Shown: positions 36,801-44,389, counted from the stretch's first letter. The stretch: 64,000 nt of DNA from a bacterium (GCA_024226515.1 JAAELQ010000146.1:1-64000), one strand, 5' to 3'. Translations and numbers: made by a program. The notes: generated from the letters alone by a model not told the origin.

Positions 36801-38815
36801 TCCTGCGCAGCGCCACGGTGGTGGTCAGCGGGGTGAGCCTCTCCGACAACGGCGACGACGACGGCTGGGCCGACGCCACCGAGACGGTCGAGATGTGGAT
36901 CGAGCTCTCCAACAAGAGCGGGCTCGACCTGACCGGAGTCGTCGCCCACCTGATGACCGACGACTCCGACATCGACGCCGTCATCGAACCGATCGTCGAC
37001 TTCGGCGACCTGCTGGCGGACGACACGCGGGCGAGCACGCAGGCGTTCAAGTTCCACGTGGCCGAGGTGGAGCGGACCGACGCGTTCGAGGATCTGTCGG
37101 CCCATTTCACCGTGGTGGTGACGGCGGATCAGATCGACACCCTTCATCGCCCGCAGACGATCGTGCTGGACCTCGACCTGAACGTCTCCGGCGGCGGATC
37201 TCCGTCGGATTTCGTGGAGGACTTCGAGGACGTGGGGTTGGGCAGCTTCATCCCGCTGCCGCTCGACCTCGGCCTCGGCGAGCCCTTCGCCGCCGACGGC
37301 TACCGTTGCCCGTACAGCGACCCGGGGAATCGCAACTCCAACGTCCAGGGCTCCACGGCCGCCGGGTTCTGTCACCCCGATCCCGACGGGGGGGGCGACG
37401 CATTCTACTTCTATCAGACGACCGATCGGGCCTTCGACGGAGGGAAATCACTGCACGCGGGCATTTGGCTCGACGCTGAACTCGGCTTCACCACGCCGAT
37501 CGGAGTGTTGCAGGCGATCGTGCTCGAGAATCCGGTGGCGCTCTCCGGCGACCCGGCGGAACGCCCGACCCTGTCGTTCAAACACCAGGCGAGCCTGATG
37601 GACTGGAGAACGTTCGACATCGCGACCCACGAGTCGCTGGATCGCGCCGTCGTTCAGGTGCAGTTGGCCGCCTCGAACGGGGATCCGGTCGGGGACTGGA
37701 TCACGATCGAGCCGTATCACAACCTGTACGACAGCCAGGCCACGGCGGAACTCGCGAGCTGCATGTTCGATCCGCTGGACGACGGCAACGACGAGGAGAG
37801 CTTCTTCGATCCCGATTCGCCCGGAAGGCGGCTCGGGCCGTCGTCGACCTGCTATCCGGCCTACTCCTTCTCGAACATGGGCGATACGTCCGGCGCGTTC
37901 GACCTGCTCAACGTCGGCAGCGCCAGCGACGGACCGGGCCTCCAGGGAGCCACGGGTAGCGGCACGTGGGTCGAGTCGGCGTTCAACCTCGAGCGCTTCC
38001 GCGGTCGCCTGATCCGGGTCCGCTTTCTCTACACCAGCCCCAGCGTGGCCCAGGCCGATACCTACGAGCAGGCCTACCGTCTGTCGCCCTACGCCGGCGA
38101 CGACGGCTGGTTCATCGACGACGTGCGAATCTCGCCCGTGTATGGAAACCCCGCCGTCATCGATCCTGACACGGCGATCTACCTGCCCCGGCTCCCGGGC
38201 CCCGGACTGCCCTGCACCGATCCCGACAGCGAGCTGACGATAAACGAGGGCGCGCTGCCGATCGCGCCGGGAGAGGTCATCGAGCTAACGGCCGAGGTGA
38301 CCGACGGGCTGTGCTACGACGGGCCGTGGAAGTACGAGCTCTACAAGGCGGGCCGGATCATCGAGGAGCTGAGCGAGAACAGGCAGTGGGAGATCGTCCC
38401 GCCCGGCCTCGCCACCCCCGACCCCTTCACCTACGAGGTCCAGGTGGTCTGCCCCGGGTCTCCGTGGTGCTTCGACACGTCGAGCGTCGATGTCAGCGTG
38501 GTCTGCCCGGTGACGAGTACGATCGACCTCGGGGTGTTCGGCGTCGAGATCCACGCCGCGACCCCGTCGACCTTCGCGTGGAGCGGGAATCTCGACCTCG
38601 CCTGGGTCCGGGGCGACCTGGGCGCCGTCGCCAGCTACGACTACTCGAGTTTCGAGACGGCTGTGGACCAGTCGTCCTTCGTCGACACCGCCGTGCCGGC
38701 GTCGTCCAGCGGTTTCTACTACCTGGTCCGACCGTCCGGGGCGTACTGCAATCTCCAGGGCAGCTGGCAGTCCAGCCCCGGTGCGGAGCCGCAGCGCGAT
38801 CTCGTCCTGCCATGA
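30881..38815 (+). CDS. Giant exported subtilisin-like (S8) serine protease
   Basis: A 2644-residue exported protein heading the exosortase operon. A signal peptide (MRHRRSSLLHAATIGLMF to about residue 30) is followed by two propeptide-like alpha/beta modules (about 95-260). The S8 domain has Asp325 (VLDSGIQL), His378 (HTHGHVVA, a contracted form of HGTHVAG) and Ser616 (GGTSYAAP), then a KP-43-like jelly-roll (about 730-880). The remaining 1700 residues mix beta-sandwich modules with Cys-rich mini-motifs (for example SCTADEDCYGRC and PCDGDEDCSGNGFC) and end in a fibronectin-like module. No C-terminal sorting helix is present. ATG 30881 has GGGAGGGAG 6 nt upstream. The next gene starts 14 nt after its stop. 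A processing or degradative surface protease is inferred. Confidence 0.9.
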   Translation: MRHRRSSLLHAATIGLMFLGTTGGTDASPAREIDYGRPGSGRAPTYERASYEWPYASGPFYGRVDHSRRRDAGVLHTAVGSFEPGRGRLALPAELRTPNRLDRVDYQYFVIQFAPDVVDGDSLTSLRSTIESLGGAVVRRAPVSAWIARLTAPAFEALRGAPGLMAIEPYHAAFKIDPSIGRTPLPDPVKALSAQYTLDIRLFDGEAPDLVAKEIAALGANVLQVRRDTIRAEVHRSRLGDLAALQPVFMIFEHLPAYLESEETTTTIQTGRWNQGVTPFHDAGIDGGGADAGKTCIATGQACADNDDCGSAPDACVGQVLMVLDSGIQLDAADLSDSSVAPGSPGPEHRKVLYYGTTEAFGGDGDLLGCDGIQQHTHGHVVAATALGNATRVDASYGPPSSATDAFGRAWSLDGVAPGARLVALDAALTGATGCPLWVSDVGDLFSSPGVGSLPFAHDTHGARTVNFSWGSGDTYDNNAIDVDDFLDSYRQAMVFKSAGNSRSSYRPAPITEAGSGENGSAGDPCAITAPGTAKDLVVVGASRNASDPNPGPETRAFFTCVGPVPGNRIAPLLMAPGDDSTGTLGLPAEFVCQSRDNDQVGATLCDVTTEHGGTSYAAPAAAGAAMLFRDYLAQGFYPDATADNPGNDGQRILDVSGALVKAALVASAEFMGLGFDGVEQGDGLATGYRFNNEQGYGRIQLDNLLPLQGWSPSPSGLILFDGGQAEGAYDLGLPAMVDTVGGGTWEATFPVCGDAEELRVALAWVEPADPSGVLINDLDLRLIAPSGTTYLGNYFTDDNDRSGSLDPGEDCPGFSGATGMLDQGPWSLPVCPDSLPDVDNPIEAIFLSPDPLGDGSVNPIEIGEWRISIEAVAGGAGGRLDQTYAVVVTGGVCPGSTASLDAPTYTCSDEVEIVVRETDETEEDDASLLTPGEISERARVEVVAHDVCDDGTTVCLSDAPCQGIGGGQCNTDLVVDSESALIFDQHSVELVFSSIVALGSATARDPDNGLLDVRDGDTIRLVYADETFGSPDPDKERVSLARVDCGVRLAAGQITFPQYGRDTPYLVEGGCERNLRGQFELGYPDRYLDAGEALVYRFAFASLEDRELANVEAALRCVLVDADSPEGCADPSGCADPFRDNNPGCDGLLTILDSPRQVRLLPAGAALSVNFSLLMAEVIAGTPEIEMVLEVSAPTAGLSGRSVAVQRHRLDVDEVSLFYSTDYPGGGSQFRDVNNDERLENPTTHLVDDRLDYVFETRTWSDLTSGLDEAGFPVPVNTDLRSPWNFDGSDGGFTSGLSSLTTEEFVVETIAQWGEDKNFNNLLDGRCETDPAVACYRFPLDNRCPVANRTCEPLEDRDPENTFLDQNWSVYGGCGWQTRAPFTCTGDDGRSCTADEDCYGRCTVTSDPFVSTFTPCDGPSDCPDAGQCSPSSGNPLAPCEGDLDCMGGFCQPVPQSCAQDAGSCDFGSTQATGGVWHTGTIGETDRPTCLGVDSADPQCEMFEVLTGSSGAAQWVELLRTPVIEKVNRELDASGRPKYEVQILDWAWNQSIDLPDEHVAVSWTFDTDTARDAPVNLDDTFLAMLPGPYSPVDGTGVPGVTRGWSLFAPADPATYLSKNGTVGNDRQGKNACYFEESLSPAALAVGQASIGLAGPPDDDLNNGYCVVQPSTPCQVDADCPSGTCLFDDGNVDEYVTPSGPLRNMDLSALDGPDMRFNTLEDLYGDTGDTFQGAFGILNFEPEDLSENAEAGYGLAIDDVVVEWREFRLGDDAVSCGTVCSGDGLTPCDGDEDCSGNGFCGGGSCALVELETSNFYDGAARLEITVLEQHPSPNDCDHDGSREGTGSCSVGENTCSTNQDCVLGEFDTCTGADDFDCDDDGTPDVLVLATSDVEPAGEWVVLDRSGQSGGVHYTGGLDLSAAHDTPGTLFVQERGTDLPTVTIVYEDVDDGTGRPCRNHVDPLFHGRVEVATDLFLRSATVVVSGVSLSDNGDDDGWADATETVEMWIELSNKSGLDLTGVVAHLMTDDSDIDAVIEPIVDFGDLLADDTRASTQAFKFHVAEVERTDAFEDLSAHFTVVVTADQIDTLHRPQTIVLDLDLNVSGGGSPSDFVEDFEDVGLGSFIPLPLDLGLGEPFAADGYRCPYSDPGNRNSNVQGSTAAGFCHPDPDGGGDAFYFYQTTDRAFDGGKSLHAGIWLDAELGFTTPIGVLQAIVLENPVALSGDPAERPTLSFKHQASLMDWRTFDIATHESLDRAVVQVQLAASNGDPVGDWITIEPYHNLYDSQATAELASCMFDPLDDGNDEESFFDPDSPGRRLGPSSTCYPAYSFSNMGDTSGAFDLLNVGSASDGPGLQGATGSGTWVESAFNLERFRGRLIRVRFLYTSPSVAQADTYEQAYRLSPYAGDDGWFIDDVRISPVYGNPAVIDPDTAIYLPRLPGPGLPCTDPDSELTINEGALPIAPGEVIELTAEVTDGLCYDGPWKYELYKAGRIIEELSENRQWEIVPPGLATPDPFTYEVQVVCPGSPWCFDTSSVDVSVVCPVTSTIDLGVFGVEIHAATPSTFAWSGNLDLAWVRGDLGAVASYDYSSFETAVDQSSFVDTAVPASSSGFYYLVRPSGAYCNLQGSWQSSPGAEPQRDLVLP

Positions 38816-38829
38816 GAGGGAGCTTGAAG

Positions 38830-39705
38830 ATGAACTGTCCATCCTCTTCCTGGTTTCGTCACCTGCTCCTGGTACTTCTCGGCGCCGTGTTGCTCGCCGG
38901 TTCCGGCGAGGCAGAAGCGGCCTCCTACAAGCCTGCGGGAGACGCCTACGTGCACAGCGGTCAGGCGACCACCAACTTCGGCTCTTCCACCGAGCTGCAC
39001 GTCGGCGACGATCCCGACGGAGGCTCTTGCCGCGATTCCGCCGAGTCTTGTGGCCGCGACAAAGACTGCGGAGTCTGCCTGAACAACAACCGGCCGTGTG
39101 TCGAGGACGTGGACTGTTACGACCACTACGTCGGTGTCTGTGACTACTCCGGACCGTGCGACGATTCGACCTACACGAAGAACCGCTCCTATCTGAAGTT
39201 CGAAGTCGAGACCCTCGACGACAAGCTCGTGGTGTCGGAGGCCGTGCTGCATCTCTACGCCGCGGCCCGGGGCGACGATTCCGTCCCGATCGAGGTCAAG
39301 AAGACGACCGCCAGTTGGGCTGAGTCGTCGATCACCTGGAACTCGCAGGCGAGCTACACGCTGACCACGATCGGGGACAGCAGCCGCGATCAGACGGTCG
39401 ACGAGACAGGCACCGAGGACGTCCGATCGTGGTACGAAATCAAGGTCACCAAGGAAGTCCAGGACCGTACCGGCGACAGCCTCGGCTTCGTCGTGGTCCA
39501 CAAGGCCGAGGACGGCGCGAACCCACCCCCGGGGCACTGGGTGAGTTTCTCCAGCTCGGAGTCCGGCTTCGACCCGTACCTCGAGATCACGCAGGTCGAG
39601 CCCGAAGATGACGAGGAGTTCTCCGCGCTGGGGCTGTGGGGTGTTGTGGCGCTGATGGCCGGCGTCCTGGTCGCAGGCGTGTCGCTTCTGCTGCGCAGGT
39701 TCTGA
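38830..39705 (+). CDS. DNRLRE-domain surface protein with C-terminal exosortase-type signal
   Basis: A 291-residue exported protein and likely substrate of the adjacent exosortase. A signal peptide (residues 1-30) precedes a DNRLRE domain (from SYKPAGDAYVHSG through YLKFEV, SEAVLHLY and TTASWAESSITW), interrupted by a Cys-rich insert (about 60-105) with the same C-x4-DC motifs as the protease. The C-terminus is tripartite: acidic EPEDDEEF, then SALGLWG, a 17-residue hydrophobic helix, and terminal LLRRF. The W-G before the helix matches the IPTL-x-x-WG sorting signal, but I-P-T-L is replaced. ATG 38830 is preferred (GGGAG upstream); ATG 38812, overlapping the protease stop, is the alternative. 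Confidence 0.85.
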   Translation: MNCPSSSWFRHLLLVLLGAVLLAGSGEAEAASYKPAGDAYVHSGQATTNFGSSTELHVGDDPDGGSCRDSAESCGRDKDCGVCLNNNRPCVEDVDCYDHYVGVCDYSGPCDDSTYTKNRSYLKFEVETLDDKLVVSEAVLHLYAAARGDDSVPIEVKKTTASWAESSITWNSQASYTLTTIGDSSRDQTVDETGTEDVRSWYEIKVTKEVQDRTGDSLGFVVVHKAEDGANPPPGHWVSFSSSESGFDPYLEITQVEPEDDEEFSALGLWGVVALMAGVLVAGVSLLLRRF

Positions 39706-39710
39706 AGGCG

Positions 39711-40250
39711 ATGAACACTGCAGCGAATCAGCCGCGAGGCGACCCCGTCCGGACTCGGGTGGTCGGTCGTTTCGTGCTCGCCTTCGTTGCCGCGTGCGTC
39801 GTACTGTTCGCGCTCTCCTCGACCGGAACGGCCCGCCGGGGCGTGCACGATCCGCTCTGTCGGTTCACCGCCTCGACCGCGCGCCCGCTGCTGTCGCTTG
39901 TCGGCGACGCCTCCGTCGCCGGCCGCCGGCTGGTGTTCGACGGCGACGGCGCCGTCATCGGCGAGGCCTGTAACGGCGTCGTCCCGGCGCTGATCTACCT
40001 CTCCGCCGTGCTGGCCTTCCCCAGCCGCTGGCGCGACAAGCTAAAGGGCCTGGCCCTCGGAATCCCGGCGATCTTCGTCATCAATCTCGTTCGTGTCGTC
40101 ACGCTGATGATGCTCCAGGCCCACCGGCCGGAGATCCTCGATCAGGTGCACATCTATGTCTGGCAAGCGCTCGTCATCGCGCTCTCCATGGCCGTGTGGG
40201 TCTACTGGGTCGAACGGTTCACGGGGGAGCGCACTGCCGCTCGCGGGTAG
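39711..40250 (+). CDS. xrtH: Exosortase, XrtH type
   Basis: A 179-residue polytopic membrane transpeptidase of the exosortase/archaeosortase superfamily, expected to cut C-terminal sorting signals of exported proteins and pass them to an acceptor. It has the invariant triad Cys87 (GEACNGVVPALIYL), Arg128 (INLVRVVTLM) and His147 (QVHIYVWQ), plus the FPSRW-x3-KLKGLALGIPAIF core. The short length and the HIYVWQALVI ending resemble exosortase H, the IPTL-x-x-WG-specific type. It starts 5 nt after the DNRLRE gene. Assignment to the superfamily is firm; the XrtH subtype rests on recalled family patterns and the neighbouring WG-type signal. Confidence 0.88.
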   Translation: MNTAANQPRGDPVRTRVVGRFVLAFVAACVVLFALSSTGTARRGVHDPLCRFTASTARPLLSLVGDASVAGRRLVFDGDGAVIGEACNGVVPALIYLSAVLAFPSRWRDKLKGLALGIPAIFVINLVRVVTLMMLQAHRPEILDQVHIYVWQALVIALSMAVWVYWVERFTGERTAARG

Positions 40251-41448
40251 CCTGGTTCTCAGGGCCGGGCTGTTCTACGCCGCGGTCTACCTGCTGTGGC
40301 TTCCGCTCCAGGGCGCGTTCGTCCGGCTGATGGCCGGCGGCGTCGAGCTCGTCTTCCGGCTGGCCGGACTGCTGTGGGTCGACGCGCTGGAGACCCGGGT
40401 CAACGTGATCTCGATCCACAGCCCACTCACCGGTCCGGACGAGGTGATGGCCACCTGGGACGCGACCAATCTCCACATCTACATCGTGGCCTCCCTGGCC
40501 CTAGTGCTCGCCGTGCCGCTGCGAGATATGGGCCGACGCGCCGGCTTGGTCGGGGGGGCGGCCGTCGTCGTGCTGCTGGTCTGCCTCGCCGTCTGTACGG
40601 CCCAGATCGCCGCCGTGGTGGGGACCCACGCTTCCTCGACGCTGGGCGTCGAGGTGTTCACCGCGGAGGCGAATGCGTTCATCGAACAGGCCAACCGGGG
40701 CCTGGTGATGTTGGGCATGATGGCCTTCCCGGCCCTGCTGTTCCTCGTCGCCTACCTCGTCGCGCGCGCGGAGGACTCCGGGGGACGGCCGACCGTCCGG
40801 CTGAAGCAGGTCGCGGTCGCTGCCACGCCCTTCGTCGTCGTCGGTGTGCTGGTCCTGACGCTGGCGCGCGCCGGTCCCACGCCGGCAGATGCCTCGCGGC
40901 CCGGCGCGGCCTGGTCCCGCGTCGTCGAGCTCAACCCGTCGTTCGCGCCGGGCCTGGTCAACGCCGGACACTACGCCGCGGAGGCCGGCGAGGCCGACGT
41001 CGCCACCGAGCTCTACCGGCGAGCGCTGCGCGTTGCGCCGAACCTGGTGCAGGCGCACTACAACCTCGGGCGGGCCCTGCAGGTGCAGGGGCTGCACGAG
41101 GAGGCGGCCGCCAGTTATCGGCGGGCGATCGAGCTGGACCCGGCTCACTCCGGCGCGCACCGCAACCTCGGCATCATCCTGCTGGCGTTGAAGCGCAACT
41201 GCGAGGCTCTGGGGCACCTGGGCGAGAGCGCCCGACTGAGTCCGGAGTACCGGCGCGAGGCACGGTTGCAAGAGGTCGTTTCACGGCTCGAGGCGGTGTG
41301 CGCTCGCTCCCGTCAATCGACGCGGACTCCGGAGTCGGGGTCCCACAGACGAAAGCCGCCCTCGAACGCGAGGGCGTTGCCGCCGCGGCGCGTATGGGGC
41401 GGTAGCTCGTCGAGCAGCTTGGCGTTCCCGCCGCCCAGGACGACGTAG
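40156..41448 (+). CDS. Exosortase-associated membrane protein fused to TPR repeats
   Basis: Up to 430 residues. Five hydrophobic segments (first LFYAAVYLLWLPL) resemble the membrane protein usually found beside XrtH. Three TPR units follow (AWSRVVELNPSFAPGLVNAG, ATELYRRALRVAPNLVQAHY, AASYRRAIELDPAHSGAHRN), a fusion I do not know from the family. The start is unclear. ATG 40156 lies 95 nt inside xrtH and gives an Arg/Ser-rich leader that looks non-native. CTG 40234, behind GGGGGAG, fits the first membrane helix better, but no conventional start exists there. At the 3-prime end the frame runs 136 nt into the antisense of the glucokinase gene, giving a low-complexity tail, so an original stop may be lost. 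Confidence 0.75.
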   Translation: MSGKRSSSRSPWPCGSTGSNGSRGSALPLAGSLVLRAGLFYAAVYLLWLPLQGAFVRLMAGGVELVFRLAGLLWVDALETRVNVISIHSPLTGPDEVMATWDATNLHIYIVASLALVLAVPLRDMGRRAGLVGGAAVVVLLVCLAVCTAQIAAVVGTHASSTLGVEVFTAEANAFIEQANRGLVMLGMMAFPALLFLVAYLVARAEDSGGRPTVRLKQVAVAATPFVVVGVLVLTLARAGPTPADASRPGAAWSRVVELNPSFAPGLVNAGHYAAEAGEADVATELYRRALRVAPNLVQAHYNLGRALQVQGLHEEAAASYRRAIELDPAHSGAHRNLGIILLALKRNCEALGHLGESARLSPEYRREARLQEVVSRLEAVCARSRQSTRTPESGSHRRKPPSNARALPPRRVWGGSSSSSLAFPPPRTT

Positions 41449-41984
41449 TCGACCTGGAACGCCGCGTGAAAGGCCGGCACGATTTCAAAGACCTTCTCGC
41501 GCCACTTCTTCTTGCCGCGTTTCTTCAGCCCGTTCTTGCCGAGGTAGTCCTCGTAGGTTCGCCCCTTATTGTAGGGCAGGTGCGCCAGCTCCAGTGGCTG
41601 CAACGCCCCGTGCGCGATCAACGCCGAGCCGAGTCCGGTCCCCAGTCCGAGGAACAACATCTCGTCTCCCTGGTAACTCCCGATCGCCTGCATGGCGGCG
41701 TCGTTGACGATCTTCACCGGCCGGCCCAACGCTCTGCCGAAGTCGAAGCCGACCCACCCGTCGCCGAGGTTCTTCGGTTCGACGAGGATCGCGTTACCCT
41801 CGACGGGGCCGGGGTAGCCGATCGAGACCACGTCGTACGTCCAGTCGCCGCCGGCTTCCTTCACCCGCGAGACCATCTCGTCCGGGGTCAGGTCCGAACT
41901 CGACGGCAGTCGAGTGCGTTCCGTCTGCCCGGTCGCCAACAACTTGATGCTGGAACCCCCGATGTCGATCACGAGCACGCGCAT
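41313..41984 (-). CDS. ppgK: ROK-family kinase, polyphosphate-glucokinase-like
   Basis: A 223-residue sugar kinase. The phosphate-1 motif DIGGSSIKLL, GYPGPVEGNAI, NLGDGWVGFDF, the catalytic Asp in VNDAAMQAIGS and the phosphate-2 motif GLGTGLGSALI match the PPGK branch of the ROK family, which phosphorylates glucose with polyphosphate and/or ATP. A lysine-rich stretch (KKRGKKKWREK, about 155-165) could contact polyphosphate. It starts one nucleotide after the GH15 gene, so it would phosphorylate glucose released by that enzyme. Polyphosphate as donor is inferred from family resemblance; the protein is somewhat shorter than typical PPGKs. Confidence 0.8.
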   Translation of the reverse strand: MRVLVIDIGGSSIKLLATGQTERTRLPSSSDLTPDEMVSRVKEAGGDWTYDVVSIGYPGPVEGNAILVEPKNLGDGWVGFDFGRALGRPVKIVNDAAMQAIGSYQGDEMLFLGLGTGLGSALIAHGALQPLELAHLPYNKGRTYEDYLGKNGLKKRGKKKWREKVFEIVPAFHAAFQVDYVVLGGGNAKLLDELPPHTRRGGNALAFEGGFRLWDPDSGVRVD

Positions 41985-41985
41985 G

Positions 41986-44385
41986 TCAAACGACCTCGAC
42001 CCGGAAGTCCCGGCCTTCCCAACGCCCGCCGCCGGGCCAGAAGAATGTGAAGCGAATCGGCGCGGAGCTCGCCTCGGTGACGTCGATATCGACGAAATGC
42101 ACGCCGAGAGACGTCGGGGCTGCTTCGGTTTCGCTCGCCCGGTCCCACTCGCCGCGCGTCCACTTCAGCGTGAAGGGCGCCACGGCCTGGATGCGTAGCG
42201 TGAACCCGGCGCGCAGCGTGCCGACCTGCCGGTTGAACTTCCAGACCTCGAGCTTCCTGCACGCGCGGCGCGTGCCGAGGTAACGATCGGCGACCGTCTG
42301 CACCCGGTCGAAGACGCAGCCGTCCGTGGCCGAACGCAGCAGCTTGACGTACTCGGCGTGGGCCCAGCACAACGGCATCGCGGCACCGGTCGGTTGACCG
42401 AAGAAGAGGAACTTCTCCGCGATGTCGGGGCGATCCCATACCTGTTCGGGCAACAGCCCACAGCCCGAGGCGAAGCCTTCGAGCGTCCGGATGAACGGCG
42501 CCACATCGCGGCCCGCGGCAAGCTCGTAGTGCCCGCGCTCGCCGGTCAGCAGCGGCCATCCGCGACCCACGCCCGAACCCTGGAAGGGTCGGCCCTCGTC
42601 GTCCTCACCGTAACCATCGTGATTGTAGCGCCGCCACACCGGACCCGCAGGCGTGTCCACCTTCAGCTGCGCGTCGACGACGCGCAACGAGTCCTCGATC
42701 AGCGGATCGCCGGGCGCGCGCACGCCGTAGCGCACCAGCTCGAGGAAACCGGCGTCGACGATCCTGTTCGCCGGGAACGCGTAGTGCTTACCGCGCGGGC
42801 CGTTCTTGATCACGATCGTGCCGTCGTTCGGGTTCTCGTCGGGTCGGGGATCCGCCGGGTCTACGGGGTGGATGCGGATGTAGTGCCGCGGCACGTCCGT
42901 CAGCAACGTCCCCCGATCGGTCACCGTCCACGGTTCGACATGGCATTCCAGAAAATCCGCGTAGTCCAGCAGGTAGTTCGCGGTCGCGCTCTCACCGCGC
43001 TCGCGCGCGAACGCGGCGGCGCACACCAGCGCGGCGATGTTGACCGCCAACGTCGACGGCGAGTATCCGGAGTTCTCTTCCCAGCGTTCCTGCGGCGTGG
43101 CCGGTCCATGCTTGACGAGGAAGGCTGCAGCGCTGCGCACCATCGGGTACGGATCGTAGTCGGCCAGAGCCTGTTGCTCGCGCAGCTTCCAGGCGAGCAG
43201 GATCGGAAACGCCACCTCGTCGAGCTGCACGCCCTGCCAGTACGGCTCGCCGTCGAGCCAGAAGTTCTGGTAGAAGCCGCCATCGGCACGTTGCGCCACG
43301 GCCAGGTAGATCAGCGCGCGCAACGGCGTGGCCGTGTTGCCGGAGGCCAGTAACGCCGTCGTCGTGTTGACCATGTCGCGAGGCCACACCAGGTGGTAGC
43401 CGCCGAGATCCTCGTCGCCCTTGGCGTCGCCCCACGGGATGCTGAGCGAGGCGATCATCGCGCCGGGGTAGTTCTTGTCCTCGTGCGCGAGCAGGACCGC
43501 GTGACTGCAGCGGTAGAGCTTCCCGCCGTCGCTCGAGGCGGGTTCCAGCGGCAGGGCCTTGCCGTGAGCCCTCTTCCACTGCGCCTTGAATTGCGTCTCG
43601 TGCTCTTCGAACGGGGTGCCCAAGCTGTGGAACAAGGAAGTCGCCGCGTCGTGCAGGTGATCGCCGAAGGCGAGTCCCAGCGTGAACTCGTTCGACTGCG
43701 AGATATCCAGCTCACCGATCAGCGCCACGTTGCCGTTCTCGGCGGCGTCGAACTCCCAGGTCAAGTCGCGATGCGCGTTCAGGTCGGTCCAGCCGTCGGA
43801 GCGACCGACGAAACCGCACGAGGCCTTCGCGAACGGCAGCGTTGCGCCACACGCCAGCCATGCAGCGTTGCGGTGTGCCGTGAGCACGACCCGCCCGTCG
43901 ACCTCGGCCAGGTTGGCCGTGTTGCCCCCACCGCCCCCGTCGAGATGGGGAGCTATCAACACGAACAGGCGCAGCTTGGCCGCGAGCGACGCATCCGCTA
44001 CCTCGAAACGAGTGCGGATCAGTAGCACCGGCTCGGCCGGGTTGGAGACGATCCTCTTGACGATCCGGTAACGCCCCGCGCGATCCTCGTTGATCAGCTT
44101 CACGCCCAGGGAGGTCTTCGAGGTGCGGCTGATCGTGTAGTCCGTATCGCGGCGCTCGTCGTGGAAGAAGGAGTCGCCGTCGGTGACCAGGAACTGCAGA
44201 TCGCGGATCTGCGGTTTGTCGATGGTCGGAAAATATACCTCGGTGAGCACCCCGGCGGCGCAGGTGTACCAGACACGACTGGCGCGTGAATAGGCCGTCC
44301 CGACGGCCTGCTTGCCGCCACGTGTCCAGCGCGGCTCGATGCCGGGGTGGCCGAAGGCCTCGTGGCGGCTGCGCAGGAGCGTCAT
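41986..44385 (-). CDS. Glycoside hydrolase family 15 (glucoamylase-like)
   Basis: A 799-residue inverting alpha-glucosidase. An N-terminal beta-supersandwich (about 1-280) is followed by an (alpha/alpha)6 barrel. Barrel landmarks are GGYHLVWPRDMV, DGGFYQNFWLDGEPYWQG, the general-acid Glu region RWEENSGYSPSTLA, GSGVGRGWPLLTGERGHYEL and LLPEQVWD, as in bacterial glucoamylase/dextranase. There is no signal peptide, so it probably acts on intracellular glycogen or imported maltodextrins, releasing beta-D-glucose for the ppgK-like kinase one nucleotide downstream. It follows the ASPIC/UnbV gene by 4 nt. Confidence 0.93.
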   Translation of the reverse strand: MTLLRSRHEAFGHPGIEPRWTRGGKQAVGTAYSRASRVWYTCAAGVLTEVYFPTIDKPQIRDLQFLVTDGDSFFHDERRDTDYTISRTSKTSLGVKLINEDRAGRYRIVKRIVSNPAEPVLLIRTRFEVADASLAAKLRLFVLIAPHLDGGGGGNTANLAEVDGRVVLTAHRNAAWLACGATLPFAKASCGFVGRSDGWTDLNAHRDLTWEFDAAENGNVALIGELDISQSNEFTLGLAFGDHLHDAATSLFHSLGTPFEEHETQFKAQWKRAHGKALPLEPASSDGGKLYRCSHAVLLAHEDKNYPGAMIASLSIPWGDAKGDEDLGGYHLVWPRDMVNTTTALLASGNTATPLRALIYLAVAQRADGGFYQNFWLDGEPYWQGVQLDEVAFPILLAWKLREQQALADYDPYPMVRSAAAFLVKHGPATPQERWEENSGYSPSTLAVNIAALVCAAAFARERGESATANYLLDYADFLECHVEPWTVTDRGTLLTDVPRHYIRIHPVDPADPRPDENPNDGTIVIKNGPRGKHYAFPANRIVDAGFLELVRYGVRAPGDPLIEDSLRVVDAQLKVDTPAGPVWRRYNHDGYGEDDEGRPFQGSGVGRGWPLLTGERGHYELAAGRDVAPFIRTLEGFASGCGLLPEQVWDRPDIAEKFLFFGQPTGAAMPLCWAHAEYVKLLRSATDGCVFDRVQTVADRYLGTRRACRKLEVWKFNRQVGTLRAGFTLRIQAVAPFTLKWTRGEWDRASETEAAPTSLGVHFVDIDVTEASSAPIRFTFFWPGGGRWEGRDFRVEVV

Positions 44386-44389
44386 GACT

